This document shows positions 42,386-49,970 of a stretch of DNA of 64,000 bases, one piece after another. Location: IMG/VR virus record IMGVR_UViG_3300017593_000069, positions 1 through 64,000 of that record, one strand, 5' to 3'. The position numbers were made by a program, and so were the translations under genes. Position 1 is the stretch's first letter, and each line of letters starts with the position of its first letter. The notes beneath the pieces are model-generated. The model searched no databases. It was not told where the DNA came from and saw only the letters and a list, made by a program, of their open reading frames with translations. The stretch comes from a virus.

Positions 42386-43350
42386 CTCAGAGAAAACTCC
42401 CTTAACCCATCAAATGGCTGCTTAACGCCCAATACAGCTCTACACATCAAGTTAACAAACTGCTTTGCTCTCACATCGACACTGTGGAACTTACGAACTA
42501 ATCTATACCCTCGTGTCGTAATCTCAACTAAGCGGTCTTCGTCCCTTAACACTGAGAGAATTTTATCCTCAAAGGAAGTTGGTGAGACGGGCAAAAAGTG
42601 TTTATCTGGAACGTACCCAAGTTCTACAATGTCGTTAATAGGTGGAGCTGCCAAAAGAGAAAAAGACGCGGGAATCTCGAAGAACTTCTGAATGGAGTAA
42701 TTGTAGATACTACCACAAGTAGGGCAAACTTTAGCTGAGTTCAAAAGCTTCGCGTAGGTATCATGAACAATCGCAGTTCGTGAATCAAAGTGACCATAAC
42801 CAGGATGAGGGACGTGTACAAAACCAGGGTACCCCTTAAACGTACGTAAATAAGATGTTCTCATAGGATAAACATCAGGGAGAATAGCTCCGGTTAGTAA
42901 GATGTCTATGGTCTTCGTTTGAGACCATTTCTTAAACACGTGAGTGTCAACTCCAATAGGTAACCACTCACAAGGAACTACATCAAGGAGTCGAGGAAAC
43001 AACTTGAGCGTCCCTTCTTTAAACTTTACTACCACAAAGTCGATTTTATTCTCCTTGATAAACAGGAGCCGATCTCTCTGATAAGCATGAACATCCCAAT
43101 AGTGAACTACCTTAGGAAGCTTAATCTCAGCTAGCCCTGTCAAAGGAGGAGTTACTGGAGGAGCTTCACCCAACATGAGTAGATCAAAAGTTTTCCCTTT
43201 GTCAGCGAGCTCCTTCAATAGCGTAGGTACGTGACAGGGCTTGTGATGAAAAGTAACATCAGCAACTTTAGCAAGAGCTTTCTTAAAGGCTAGATGTCCA
43301 TGTCCAATCCAGTTAGTAAAGTCTTTACAAATATATAAAATCTTCAGCAT
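42382..43350 (-). CDS. GT4/CgeB-like glycosyltransferase
   Basis: The 322-residue protein fits the GT-B fold. The N-terminus begins KILYICKDFTNWIGHGHLAF, and later VVHYWDVHAYQRDRLLFIKE and EWLPIGVDTHVFKK give the family's middle signature (P.GVD...F). The C-terminal half has IVHDTYAKLLNSAKVCPTCG, then FEIPASFSLLAAPP with the acidic-like sugar-nucleotide loop, and it ends with a helix around RGYRLVRKFHSV, as in CgeB/GT4 enzymes. ATG 43350 has GGAG upstream. Next to the SQD1-like epimerase it probably acts on an unusual sugar. Confidence 0.65.
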   Translation of the reverse strand: MLKILYICKDFTNWIGHGHLAFKKALAKVADVTFHHKPCHVPTLLKELADKGKTFDLLMLGEAPPVTPPLTGLAEIKLPKVVHYWDVHAYQRDRLLFIKENKIDFVVVKFKEGTLKLFPRLLDVVPCEWLPIGVDTHVFKKWSQTKTIDILLTGAILPDVYPMRTSYLRTFKGYPGFVHVPHPGYGHFDSRTAIVHDTYAKLLNSAKVCPTCGSIYNYSIQKFFEIPASFSLLAAPPINDIVELGYVPDKHFLPVSPTSFEDKILSVLRDEDRLVEITTRGYRLVRKFHSVDVRAKQFVNLMCRAVLGVKQPFDGLREFSLR

Positions 43351-43352
43351 AG

Positions 43353-43592
43353 TTACTTCTCCTTCACAAAACGAGAAGACAATTCAAATACAGCATCCCC
43401 TTTCTGAGAAGGATCTTTCTCAAGGTGATAGACATCAAAGAACAAGTACTTTCCTGGAATTCCTTTGGGAAACGCTACACAAGTACAATCCTCACGGAAA
43501 TGTTTACAAAAAGAGCACAGGGAGAAGTGATCTTCTCCGAGATGTTTTGCTCGATACTTGGACAGCCACCGAATTGGGTCGAATTCAGTCAT
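43353..43592 (-). CDS. Small Cys-rich protein with conserved phage motif
   Basis: The 79-residue protein has CSFCKHFREDCTCVAFPKGI followed by HLEKDPSQKGDAVFE. I recognise a recurrent small domain of phages and mobile elements ('C..C.....C.AFP.GIP.......H..P..GD.G..FE'), usually encoded next to MuF-type head proteins, likely zinc-binding. Here it follows the zincin gene that resembles the C-terminus of the portal-MuF fusion, which is consistent with that association. ATG 43592 overlaps the upstream stop codon (TGATG). Function unknown. Confidence 0.6.
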   Translation of the reverse strand: MTEFDPIRWLSKYRAKHLGEDHFSLCSFCKHFREDCTCVAFPKGIPGKYLFFDVYHLEKDPSQKGDAVFELSSRFVKEK

Positions 43593-44590
43593 CACAGTAC
43601 TCCTTCCAAAGTAGCAAAATAGTCACGTGCCTCAGGCCACTTAAGTCTAAGAAACCTACGATGCTGAAGATTTGAATGTGCAAAAAGCGAAAAAGCCTCA
43701 GAAAAGCCCTCTTCTGGACTTTGAAGGCTGGGAATTGATATCACGGACGTGTTAAAAGGGTCGTCCATTAAAGCCCGATAAAACTGCAACCTCACAAAAT
43801 TACGCCTAACTGAAGGGCGTACCGAACCATAATGCTTAGTAGCTTGCTGAAAGAGCTGTACAGCTTCAGGCAAAACTCTCTGAAGGTAAGGAGCATAAAC
43901 ACTTCGACCAAATTCTACATAATAATCAGGAGCCCGAGTAGCAAGCTGACTCTGAACAAAATGACCGCATTCATGGAGAAAAGTAAGATCATAAGGAACA
44001 TCACGCCGCCTAGGGGAGTACACTAGCATACTAATAGCCCCCGATCCTTGCGGAAACGCGTACTCAGCAAGATCCTTAACCTCAGAAGGAACCCTTTGAA
44101 CCTTAGGAAGAGTAATTCCCAGAACGTGTCTGAGATGGACACGATCATTTGCGGAAAATTGTTCAAGGCACTGTTGTGTGAGCTCTCTTTCAATTTTCCC
44201 CGTCGACCTAAGAATATAGGCATCAACATAACACCCTATTGGAGCAGACGACGTATAACGATGAAAGGATAAACTTACATTACGAAATGCTCTTTCACTC
44301 TCAGCACTCCCAATAAAAAAATTCAAAAATGCATCAGCCTGAGGAAGGACTTTCCTGCGGACTTCGGGATGAGGCGCTGCAACGTTCTCGAGAAACCTAA
44401 AAGTCTCGAAGCCCGCCCCTTCTAGCGTTTCATTAATAGACCGGGAGTCAACAACTCGAAGAGGAGACTTCCTGGCAAAGGCGAAAGTCCACAAGAAAGC
44501 TTGGCGGAACTCCTTTTTAATAATCGGAACTCTACGTCCGCCCTTGGTAATCCATTTCTCAATCCACTCAGGAGGGACTCTAAATTTCAC
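43592..44590 (-). CDS. Zinc metallopeptidase-like protein, relative of the portal fusion C-terminus
   Basis: The 332-residue protein carries LTFLHECGHFVQSQLATRAP with an HExxH-type site (206-210, HECGH) and EEGFSEAF (Glu298) for the third zinc ligand. This matches the spacing and surroundings of HELGHH and DESFAELFA in the portal-MuF fusion (both are followed by a helix-rich insertion before the third ligand). The two are thus probable paralogues. The upstream part has a basic N-terminus and many aromatic residues. GTG 44590 follows AAGGAG. The target could be a phage head protein or a host protein; nothing in the sequence decides it. Confidence 0.65.
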   Translation of the reverse strand: MKFRVPPEWIEKWITKGGRRVPIIKKEFRQAFLWTFAFARKSPLRVVDSRSINETLEGAGFETFRFLENVAAPHPEVRRKVLPQADAFLNFFIGSAESERAFRNVSLSFHRYTSSAPIGCYVDAYILRSTGKIERELTQQCLEQFSANDRVHLRHVLGITLPKVQRVPSEVKDLAEYAFPQGSGAISMLVYSPRRRDVPYDLTFLHECGHFVQSQLATRAPDYYVEFGRSVYAPYLQRVLPEAVQLFQQATKHYGSVRPSVRRNFVRLQFYRALMDDPFNTSVISIPSLQSPEEGFSEAFSLFAHSNLQHRRFLRLKWPEARDYFATLEGVL

Positions 44591-44600
44591 GCCAATCTCC

Positions 44601-44840
44601 TTAATAAGGATCTAAACTATATTCAAACCACTTATCCTTAGCGTTCAAGACCTTAACAGCTTTTTCAGCATCATCCACGGTGACATAACGTTTTAGAACG
44701 GCCCACTCACGAAACCACGGTACCCTACTTCGGTACTCCCTTCTAAGTCGATAGTAAACAGGAATTCTACGTTTTCGTGTTCGATGTCTGTACTTCGGCA
44801 CCTCTGACTCAAACTTCGATTGTAAGTCCATCCTTCGCAA
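44601..44840 (-). CDS. Small basic protein (79 aa)
   Basis: Strongly basic in its first half (KYRHRTRKRRIPVYYRLRREY), then a helix DDAEKAVKVLNAKDKWFEYS. No family recognised. The start is uncertain: TTG 44840 has GGAGG nine bases upstream, while ATG 44831 is closer to the size of similar genes but has a poorly spaced site. It overlaps the MBL gene. A nucleic-acid-binding role is possible from charge only. Confidence 0.45.
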   Translation of the reverse strand: MRRMDLQSKFESEVPKYRHRTRKRRIPVYYRLRREYRSRVPWFREWAVLKRYVTVDDAEKAVKVLNAKDKWFEYSLDPY

Positions 44841-46008
44841 TAATTAAATCCTCCACACCGAGAATTTCTCTCACTCTCTCATCACCTTTCAAAACAGGCT
44901 GGCGGCCAAGATGAGTAAAAACAACTGTTTGCCAATTCAATTGAGAAGCATATCGGAGTTGAGATTTCATACAAGTGTGCCCGAACGGTTCTCCTCCCTT
45001 TTCCTTAACGCGGATTATGGGATGGTTAATCGCGGAGCCATCACCAATGTAAACTCGGAGTCCCTTGAGAATCCCCCAGCCAGCACGTGGTCGTATAACA
45101 TCCGTAAAGATACCCAATTCGTTATTTATTACAACACCCCACATAGGACATCGAATAGAGTGAAAACAAGAAACAGCTTTTAACGACACATCTTCGTACT
45201 CAAAAGGAAGTGAAGAAAAAAGAGTAGGAGTGACCTTCCAATTACGGACTAATTGACGTCGAACGAGCGACGTAGACACCAACGTCGTCGGAATTTCCTT
45301 GTGTTTTAAGCCACTTACATGATCTGGGTGTGAGTTCCCGGAAAAGCACACTTTACCCTCACGGCGAGTCAACAGTATATGCCTAGTGTACTCGGGTAAA
45401 GTAACACAGTAAACTTTCCCGTCGTAAGGAACCCAGGACTCTTGACTACCGGAGGTTACTGACTTAGCGGTAGAGGAACGACTGTCAGAAAAAACTGCTT
45501 GTGCCAGAGAAGTATCGTGTTGTTCACATTTAAAAGAGCACGTAAACATCTTAGGGCGCCCAAAACACCTCGCGGCAGGGATAAGAGAAAAGGAAGGGTC
45601 ATCAAAGTTCTCCGAAATATACAAATTGTGATTAGGAGTCACCATCATATTCAAAAAATCCGTACTCAAGTAATACATTAACCCAGTGTAATCTTGCTCA
45701 ATATAATCTATAGGCTTCTCAAACACTAATCGATCGTCCTCATCCAATGTCGCGACGTAATCCGAACTACTTAACTCAGTAAACCTCTTCCAGCCACGAT
45801 TAGTAAAAACTTCAGTCTTCTCATCATAACAATGACTTACATACAAAAAATCCACGTCCTTAAGGTTATCAAAGAACTCCTCTTCACCACAGTCAATTTG
45901 GAAACGCGCTCTGCGAGTCTCGACTACAATACCTGTTCTCAGTTTGTGATGAGGGGAACTTTCCTCAATCATACCCTTAGAACCCAGAAATGTTATCTTA
46001 TACTTCAC
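44809..46008 (-). CDS. Metallo-beta-lactamase-fold protein interrupted by an intein in its metal motif
   Basis: The precursor is 399 residues; excision leaves 233. The host protein starts KYKITFLGSKGMIEESSPHH, an MBL first strand. The metal motif HxHxDH is split: ...YVSH before the intein and SHPDHVSG after it, which ligation joins to H-S-H-P-D-H. Later residues SCFHSIRCPMWGVVI, GIFTDV and YIGDGSAINH fit further ligands and the fold of RNase Z/PhnP-like hydrolases. I chose GTG 46008 (11-base overlap, GGGGG upstream), because the longer frame to 46149 lies inside the upstream gene. It is adjacent to the SpeD pair and may share their pathway. Confidence 0.75.
   Translation of the reverse strand: MKYKITFLGSKGMIEESSPHHKLRTGIVVETRRARFQIDCGEEEFFDNLKDVDFLYVSHCYDEKTEVFTNRGWKRFTELSSSDYVATLDEDDRLVFEKPIDYIEQDYTGLMYYLSTDFLNMMVTPNHNLYISENFDDPSFSLIPAARCFGRPKMFTCSFKCEQHDTSLAQAVFSDSRSSTAKSVTSGSQESWVPYDGKVYCVTLPEYTRHILLTRREGKVCFSGNSHPDHVSGLKHKEIPTTLVSTSLVRRQLVRNWKVTPTLFSSLPFEYEDVSLKAVSCFHSIRCPMWGVVINNELGIFTDVIRPRAGWGILKGLRVYIGDGSAINHPIIRVKEKGGEPFGHTCMKSQLRYASQLNWQTVVFTHLGRQPVLKGDERVREILGVEDLIIAKDGLTIEV
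45334..45831 (-). mobile_element. Mini-intein in the MBL protein (166 aa)
   Basis: It begins CYDEKTEVFTNRGWKRF (Cys1), has MMVTPNHNLYIS (block B), and ends YCVTLPEYTRHILLTRREGK...FSGN followed by Ser+1. No endonuclease motif is visible. It lies between the first His and Ser of the metal-binding motif HSHPDH, so the host protein is inactive until splicing. The intein resembles the portal intein in its block A and in the SGN ending. Confidence 0.85.
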
Positions 46009-46375
46009 GTAACTTCGACCCCCTTTCAAGAAGGGTAGAATCAACCTTCTTAGCTTTAAAGAAACCTCCAATGTACTCCTGAACCTTAATCGGGTCAAAA
46101 AATTTACAACTAAACACATCAATGTAAGCAGTCCGGCTAGAAGGAGCAAAATGTCCTGATACCAGAGACGTCTCTATTAACTGAACAAGAGTGTATCCTT
46201 CAGAAGGGCCGTTACCAAACCACTCAATTATAGGGTCACCGTACCTTTTCACATCAAGAATATCACAAAGTTCGAATACGAATTCCCTAAGTTTGCCCTT
46301 ACTAGAAATAAGGAACTCATCACAATCATACAAATCTAAAATCAGGTGAAGTCCCCAATCGGCGATCATGTACAT
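45998..46375 (-). CDS. SpeD-family protein, divergent copy
   Basis: The 125-residue protein has DWGLHLILDLYDCD, then GYTLVQLIETSLVSGHFA and TAYIDVFSCKFFDP. These match the SpeD/AdoMet decarboxylase family order: a His-x-h-x-D start, a processing-type segment (here ETS), HF, and a Cys in FSC. It lacks the exact SES/ES-H sequence of the neighbouring SpeD but keeps Ser, His and Cys. It may be a decarboxylase with altered processing, or a regulatory or arginine-type relative. ATG 46375 (or 46369) overlaps the other SpeD gene by 50 bases. Confidence 0.65.
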   Translation of the reverse strand: MYMIADWGLHLILDLYDCDEFLISSKGKLREFVFELCDILDVKRYGDPIIEWFGNGPSEGYTLVQLIETSLVSGHFAPSSRTAYIDVFSCKFFDPIKVQEYIGGFFKAKKVDSTLLERGSKLREV

Positions 46376-46709
46376 CCCCCCTCTCCAAGACTAAAACTTT
46401 AGGATTACCTTTAAGAAACTGAAGAATCTCCTGAACCGCTACATCTAAATCAACGGAATCGCCGCAAGTGAACAAATCAACGGCCGCGTAAAGTCGTTCA
46501 GGCCAAGTATGGATAGAAAAGTGAGACTCAGAGATCACAACCACACAACTTACCCCGTGAGGTTCAAAATGATGAACGAATGAATGAAGTATGGTTGCGC
46601 CGGCCTTACTAGCGGCCCGAATCAAACACTGAAGAACCAACTTCTCATTATCTAAAACTTCAAAAGGCACCTCAAACACGTCAATCAACACGTGTTTTCC
46701 TACACCCAC
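46326..46709 (-). CDS. speD: S-adenosylmethionine decarboxylase proenzyme (SpeD-like)
   Basis: AdoMet decarboxylase makes decarboxylated AdoMet, the aminopropyl donor for spermidine. The 127-residue protein begins KHVLIDVFEVPFEVL and has VVVISESHFSIHTWPE with the self-cleavage Glu-Ser that yields the pyruvoyl cofactor. DLFTCG has the catalytic Cys and the HTWPE motif is intact. I chose GTG 46709 (GGAG eight bases upstream), which gives the family's usual length, rather than the longer frame to 46760 with a basic extension inside the upstream gene. A second SpeD-like gene follows. No spermidine synthase is seen in the window. Confidence 0.85.
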   Translation of the reverse strand: MGVGKHVLIDVFEVPFEVLDNEKLVLQCLIRAASKAGATILHSFVHHFEPHGVSCVVVISESHFSIHTWPERLYAAVDLFTCGDSVDLDVAVQEILQFLKGNPKVLVLERGDVHDRRLGTSPDFRFV

Positions 46710-47839
46710 AGCTGCTTCTCCTTCTTCCGTACTTCGGAAACTCCTTCTCCTGCCCACCATAAACCCGCCGCGCCTCCAGCTAGAGCAACGGCGCGTAAGT
46801 CATTAGTCCATACTCCAGTGACAGTCTTGTGTAACTTCCTGGCAATAACAGGGTTCATTAAACTACCTGGAACAGGGTTTCCTTCAATAAATCGGAAGGA
46901 ACCGTCAGGTAATTCGACGATGTCAAACCCTACATGGGCGTTCTTCTCATATAGTTTCATAGCTTGAGTCACAAACTCCTTAAGTCGTTTACGTTTCACA
47001 GGGTTGAGCACTGGAATAGAAGAACCACCCTCCATTCCGAATCGATAAAAGATTTTATTGTAAATTTTACGGAAAGGATCAGGAAAACGACGATGTGTAA
47101 TAGAGTAAACCTTCCCATTCACATAGTGAACACGAAACTCATTTCTAAAAGGTAACATTTCTTGTATGATCACATTATTAGGACCACCGTGCTGTTCAAT
47201 ATATTTCATCAAACGTTTGTCACTCCACTCATGAGTAGGGAGTTCCTTCGAAAGTGAGCCAATGCGCGGTTTAATCACAAATCCCTTCCCAGCACGTTGG
47301 AACGCATAGCGTGCGGATTCAAGACTGTGAAACTCACGAAGTAAGAAGGTTTGAGGAACAATTTTAGGGTCGTCCTTGAACAGCTTTGGAAATACCGCTT
47401 TATCGTCAATAGCAGACATCAAGTCATAGTCTTGAATCTTAGGAAGTTTCATCTTAAAGGCTTCTTTCGACCAGGTATGAACAACGCCTGCAGTTTTGGG
47501 AAGTTTAGCGCCCGCTTTGGGACGAACTACACGCATCCCCATTATTGCCGACGTGATCATGTCATAAAACTTCTCTCTCATTGAGGGAGTGGGATTTGGG
47601 TGTTTAGCGATCACGACAAACCTTTTATTGCGAAAAAGTTCAGAAATGGGCGTACCGGGTTTTAAAAAGTAAGCGGCTAAAGTTGCTAAAGTGATACCTC
47701 CGAGGACTTTCATCTTTGGATCAAGACGGGAACGTGACCCCAACTCTCGTTGATGAATTCTTTCCTCAGGGATAAAGATCTTGCGGCCCTTGTAAGTAAT
47801 CCAAATTCCTTTACGACCCTTAAACTCTACGAGTTCCAT
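46700..47839 (-). CDS. ATP-grasp-like enzyme with membrane segments
   Basis: The 379-residue protein has an ATP-grasp core. GKGFVIKPRIGSLSKE has the Lys and Gly-rich loop, VIIQEMLPFRNEFRVHYVNG follows, and HVGFDIVELPDGSFRFIEG-NPVPG carries the acidic Mg-binding residues, as in RimK/YheC-like ligases. Residues about 44-60 (VLGGITLATLAAYFL) are hydrophobic and may anchor it, as may residues 352-366 near the C-terminus. It precedes and overlaps speD by 10 bases. ATP-grasp plus SpeD genes recall polyamine-conjugating ligases such as glutathionylspermidine-type enzymes, but that is inference. ATG 47839 has GGAGG upstream. Confidence 0.65.
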   Translation of the reverse strand: MELVEFKGRKGIWITYKGRKIFIPEERIHQRELGSRSRLDPKMKVLGGITLATLAAYFLKPGTPISELFRNKRFVVIAKHPNPTPSMREKFYDMITSAIMGMRVVRPKAGAKLPKTAGVVHTWSKEAFKMKLPKIQDYDLMSAIDDKAVFPKLFKDDPKIVPQTFLLREFHSLESARYAFQRAGKGFVIKPRIGSLSKELPTHEWSDKRLMKYIEQHGGPNNVIIQEMLPFRNEFRVHYVNGKVYSITHRRFPDPFRKIYNKIFYRFGMEGGSSIPVLNPVKRKRLKEFVTQAMKLYEKNAHVGFDIVELPDGSFRFIEGNPVPGSLMNPVIARKLHKTVTGVWTNDLRAVALAGGAAGLWWAGEGVSEVRKKEKQLWV

Positions 47840-47850
47840 AAAAAAGCCTC

Positions 47851-48420
47851 CTATCGTATCATAATCTTCGCGAGAAAAGTCCGGAACCCTCTTTTACCAC
47901 CGTCACACATCACTATTTCGGCGCCAAAATTTTCAACAAACTCTACCGGAGACCAAGCTTCCTTATGTCCTTCATAATCATCTTCCCATCTTCCGTGAGG
48001 AAAGGAAGAGAAATCCTCTGGCAATGGTGTTGAAACAAACACTGCTTTAGTAACCTTCCGGAGCAAGGTGTGTAACAGATCGTAGCCCTCGAGTTTGCTC
48101 ATATGCTCAATAACATCGAACAAACATATGAGATCATAAGTAGGGAAAGACTCCCAAGAAATGGATCGAACGTCCTGAACTATTACTTTGTTGTAAATGT
48201 ACTCGTGTAAAGGAGAGATGTACTTGGAATAAGCTTCGATACAATCAATTCGAACTTTCCACTCAGGAGGAAACACCCTCCAATTCCAAACATCCAAGTA
48301 CTCCCTAAAGAGTACACCCCACTTACCGAAACCCGGACCAATATCCAAAATACTTTGAGGTTTCAAATCAAGAACTTCTGTCAAGATTTTCGTGATCGCG
48401 AACGGATTGCTTGAGGGCAT
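47851..48420 (-). CDS. Class I SAM-dependent methyltransferase
   Basis: The 189-residue product has a SAM site ILDIGPGFGKWGVLFREYLD, then VRIDCIEAYSKYISP, VIVQDVRSISWESF and LICLFDVIEHMSKLEGYDLL. This is the methyltransferase-25-type order, with the acidic residue ending strand 2 (CIEAY) and the 'D.i.h' loop (DVIEHMSK). ATG 48420 is preceded by GGAGG at nine bases and lies inside the end of the upstream gene (53-base overlap); longer frames have no site. The C-terminus carries GRWEDDYEGHKEAWSPVEFV, a typical lid. Substrate unknown; nearby glycosyltransferases suggest glycan O-methylation. Confidence 0.65.
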   Translation of the reverse strand: MPSSNPFAITKILTEVLDLKPQSILDIGPGFGKWGVLFREYLDVWNWRVFPPEWKVRIDCIEAYSKYISPLHEYIYNKVIVQDVRSISWESFPTYDLICLFDVIEHMSKLEGYDLLHTLLRKVTKAVFVSTPLPEDFSSFPHGRWEDDYEGHKEAWSPVEFVENFGAEIVMCDGGKRGFRTFLAKIMIR

Positions 48421-48628
48421 TTTGACCTCCATGCACTTCTTCAAAGCTATCAACGGAACGTTCCAAAGCTGAAAGAACACGAAGTAACTGGAGCCGAAGC
48501 TCGCAAAATAACTGAGACAACTCTTCCTGTGCAGCAAGGATACTTTCCTGTTTTCGGTTAATTCTAAGGATAATCCCAGCAATACAACTAATCCCGTTCC
48601 GAAAATCGTGAACAAACTCAGGAGACAT
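48368..48628 (-). CDS. Orphan H-box (DHp-like) protein, 86 aa
   Basis: The product starts SPEFVHDFRNGISCIAGIIL, which resembles the H-box of histidine kinases (S-H-D/E-x-R-N-x-h-x-x-I), with the phosphoacceptor-type His at residue 7. It continues with helix-forming residues RINRKQESILAAQEELSQLF and LRLQLLRVLSALERSVDSFEE, the second helix of a dimerisation domain. There is no ATPase domain. It may be a phosphotransfer protein for the receiver-GAF protein at 40410-41297, or only resemble an H-box by chance. ATG 48628 overlaps the upstream stop codon (TAATG). Confidence 0.5.
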   Translation of the reverse strand: MSPEFVHDFRNGISCIAGIILRINRKQESILAAQEELSQLFCELRLQLLRVLSALERSVDSFEEVHGGQNALKQSVRDHENLDRSS

Positions 48629-49158
48629 TATCTTCGAACCCAAAACTGTTGCAACGTGTGGAGTTCCGTGCTTAAACAATTTATGTCATCAATCGGATGA
48701 AAACTCAAGTCAGCCAAAAACGAAACATCTTTCTCAGAGATTTCTGTGCCCCAATCATGTACACCGAGTACACTTCTCGGGGGAAGGACAGGTGCGTAAA
48801 CCTGAATCTCACGTGGTTTATTCCCATCGTCACAGTACAAGAAAGAGGGCGCCTGCCCTAAAAACTCAAAAATTCTCAACTTAGTCCGTTGACATTCAAA
48901 AATATCACCTCTTAAGAAAGGAAATAAATCCGTGACTCTCTTATCAGCGCGATCAACCGACAAGAAACGGTGACCTCGAACTTGACACTCTAGCCACAGA
49001 AAAGTTGAAAGAGCACCTCTATAAGTACCCAACTCAACAACCTGAGCAAAATCAAACTGGTCAAAAACTAGATCCAAGATATAGAGTGACGCAAATGAGT
49101 GTTGAATCGGAATACCAAAGAGGCGATTATCCGGGGACAATCGTTCAAGAACGCTCAT
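48628..49158 (-). CDS. CmcI/TylF-like class I methyltransferase-fold protein
   Basis: The 176-residue protein has a GxG-type SAM segment VVELGTYRGALSTFLWLECQ and RFLSVDRADKRVTD, then PSFLYCDDGNKPREI and LGVHDWGTEI, the order of cephalosporin hydroxylase/CmcI-like methyltransferases that often modify sugars or antibiotics. ATG 49158 follows AAGGAG at eight bases. The product is shorter than the typical 230-residue family member. It is flanked by a GT32 glycosyltransferase upstream (overlap four bases) and the H-box protein downstream (overlap one base). Likely part of a glycan-modification set. Confidence 0.6.
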   Translation of the reverse strand: MSVLERLSPDNRLFGIPIQHSFASLYILDLVFDQFDFAQVVELGTYRGALSTFLWLECQVRGHRFLSVDRADKRVTDLFPFLRGDIFECQRTKLRIFEFLGQAPSFLYCDDGNKPREIQVYAPVLPPRSVLGVHDWGTEISEKDVSFLADLSFHPIDDINCLSTELHTLQQFWVRR

Positions 49159-49970
49159 TGGCACAACTCCTTGCAAATTACGGAATCCTTCTGTGAAAGA
49201 AACTGCACGATCTTCGAAAAAAGGGTTGAAGGGCGCTCACGTACATAATCCGGCGAGAGATAAAAGTTGTTTCGACGAAGCGTGGTACCCCATAAATGCA
49301 CAGAGAATACCTCTCGCGTAAACAAATCCTCAACCTCTCCAGAGAAAGGAGAAAACAGTTTCTTCCATTCCTGCCAACTAATGTAGTAATGATGATTCCT
49401 ATTCCAATCAACTAGGAAGTACTCTTCTAGTTCAGTAAACCATTGAGACCCTACTAAATTAAAAGTATTGGGCTGCCACCGGTTAGTAAAATTCTTATAC
49501 ATAAACTCCAAAGCCTTGTGCCCTTTCTCCGTAAAAAGAATACCGTTGCTTAAATGAGAGCCGTCTTCAGAAGAAATATAGGAAGAACCAGTTACAAGGG
49601 GTTGAAATGGACGAAGAGCCAGCGTATCTGTATCGCAATAAAAACCCCCAAACCGGTACAATGCGTAAATTCGAAAAAAATCGGCTTTATTAACTACCTC
49701 ATAACGACCGTGCAAACTCGAATAAATAGAAAATGCCTCTTTCTCAAAGAACTCTTGAGGAGTTACAACTTGGGTTACCTCCGGGAAATAAGTTTCTCGA
49801 ACGAACTCAAACGGCATGTCTACCTCAGAAACATCCAAACACATAATTACTTCATCAAATCCAGCCACTGCACATAAAGAAGACACACTTACAGTAACAT
49901 ATAAAGGTACATCACCTCTTACCAACCAAAATAGATAACAAGTCTTAGATAGGTTTAACAATGAATCCAT
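49155..49970 (-). CDS. GT32-like glycosyltransferase
   Basis: The 271-residue protein belongs to the GT32 capsular/OCH1-type group. Its signature VNKADFFRIYALYRFGGFYC followed by DTDT contains the DxD metal site, and LSNGILFTEKGHKALEF fits the later conserved part. The N-terminus begins LLNLSKTCYLFWLVRGDV, also typical. ATG 49970 overlaps the upstream GT2 gene by 26 bases, with GGGGG six bases upstream. Together with the GT2 gene and the methyltransferase genes this suggests synthesis of a modified glycan. Whether it decorates the virion, DNA or the cell surface cannot be read from sequence. Confidence 0.75.
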   Translation of the reverse strand: MDSLLNLSKTCYLFWLVRGDVPLYVTVSVSSLCAVAGFDEVIMCLDVSEVDMPFEFVRETYFPEVTQVVTPQEFFEKEAFSIYSSLHGRYEVVNKADFFRIYALYRFGGFYCDTDTLALRPFQPLVTGSSYISSEDGSHLSNGILFTEKGHKALEFMYKNFTNRWQPNTFNLVGSQWFTELEEYFLVDWNRNHHYYISWQEWKKLFSPFSGEVEDLFTREVFSVHLWGTTLRRNNFYLSPDYVRERPSTLFSKIVQFLSQKDSVICKELCQ

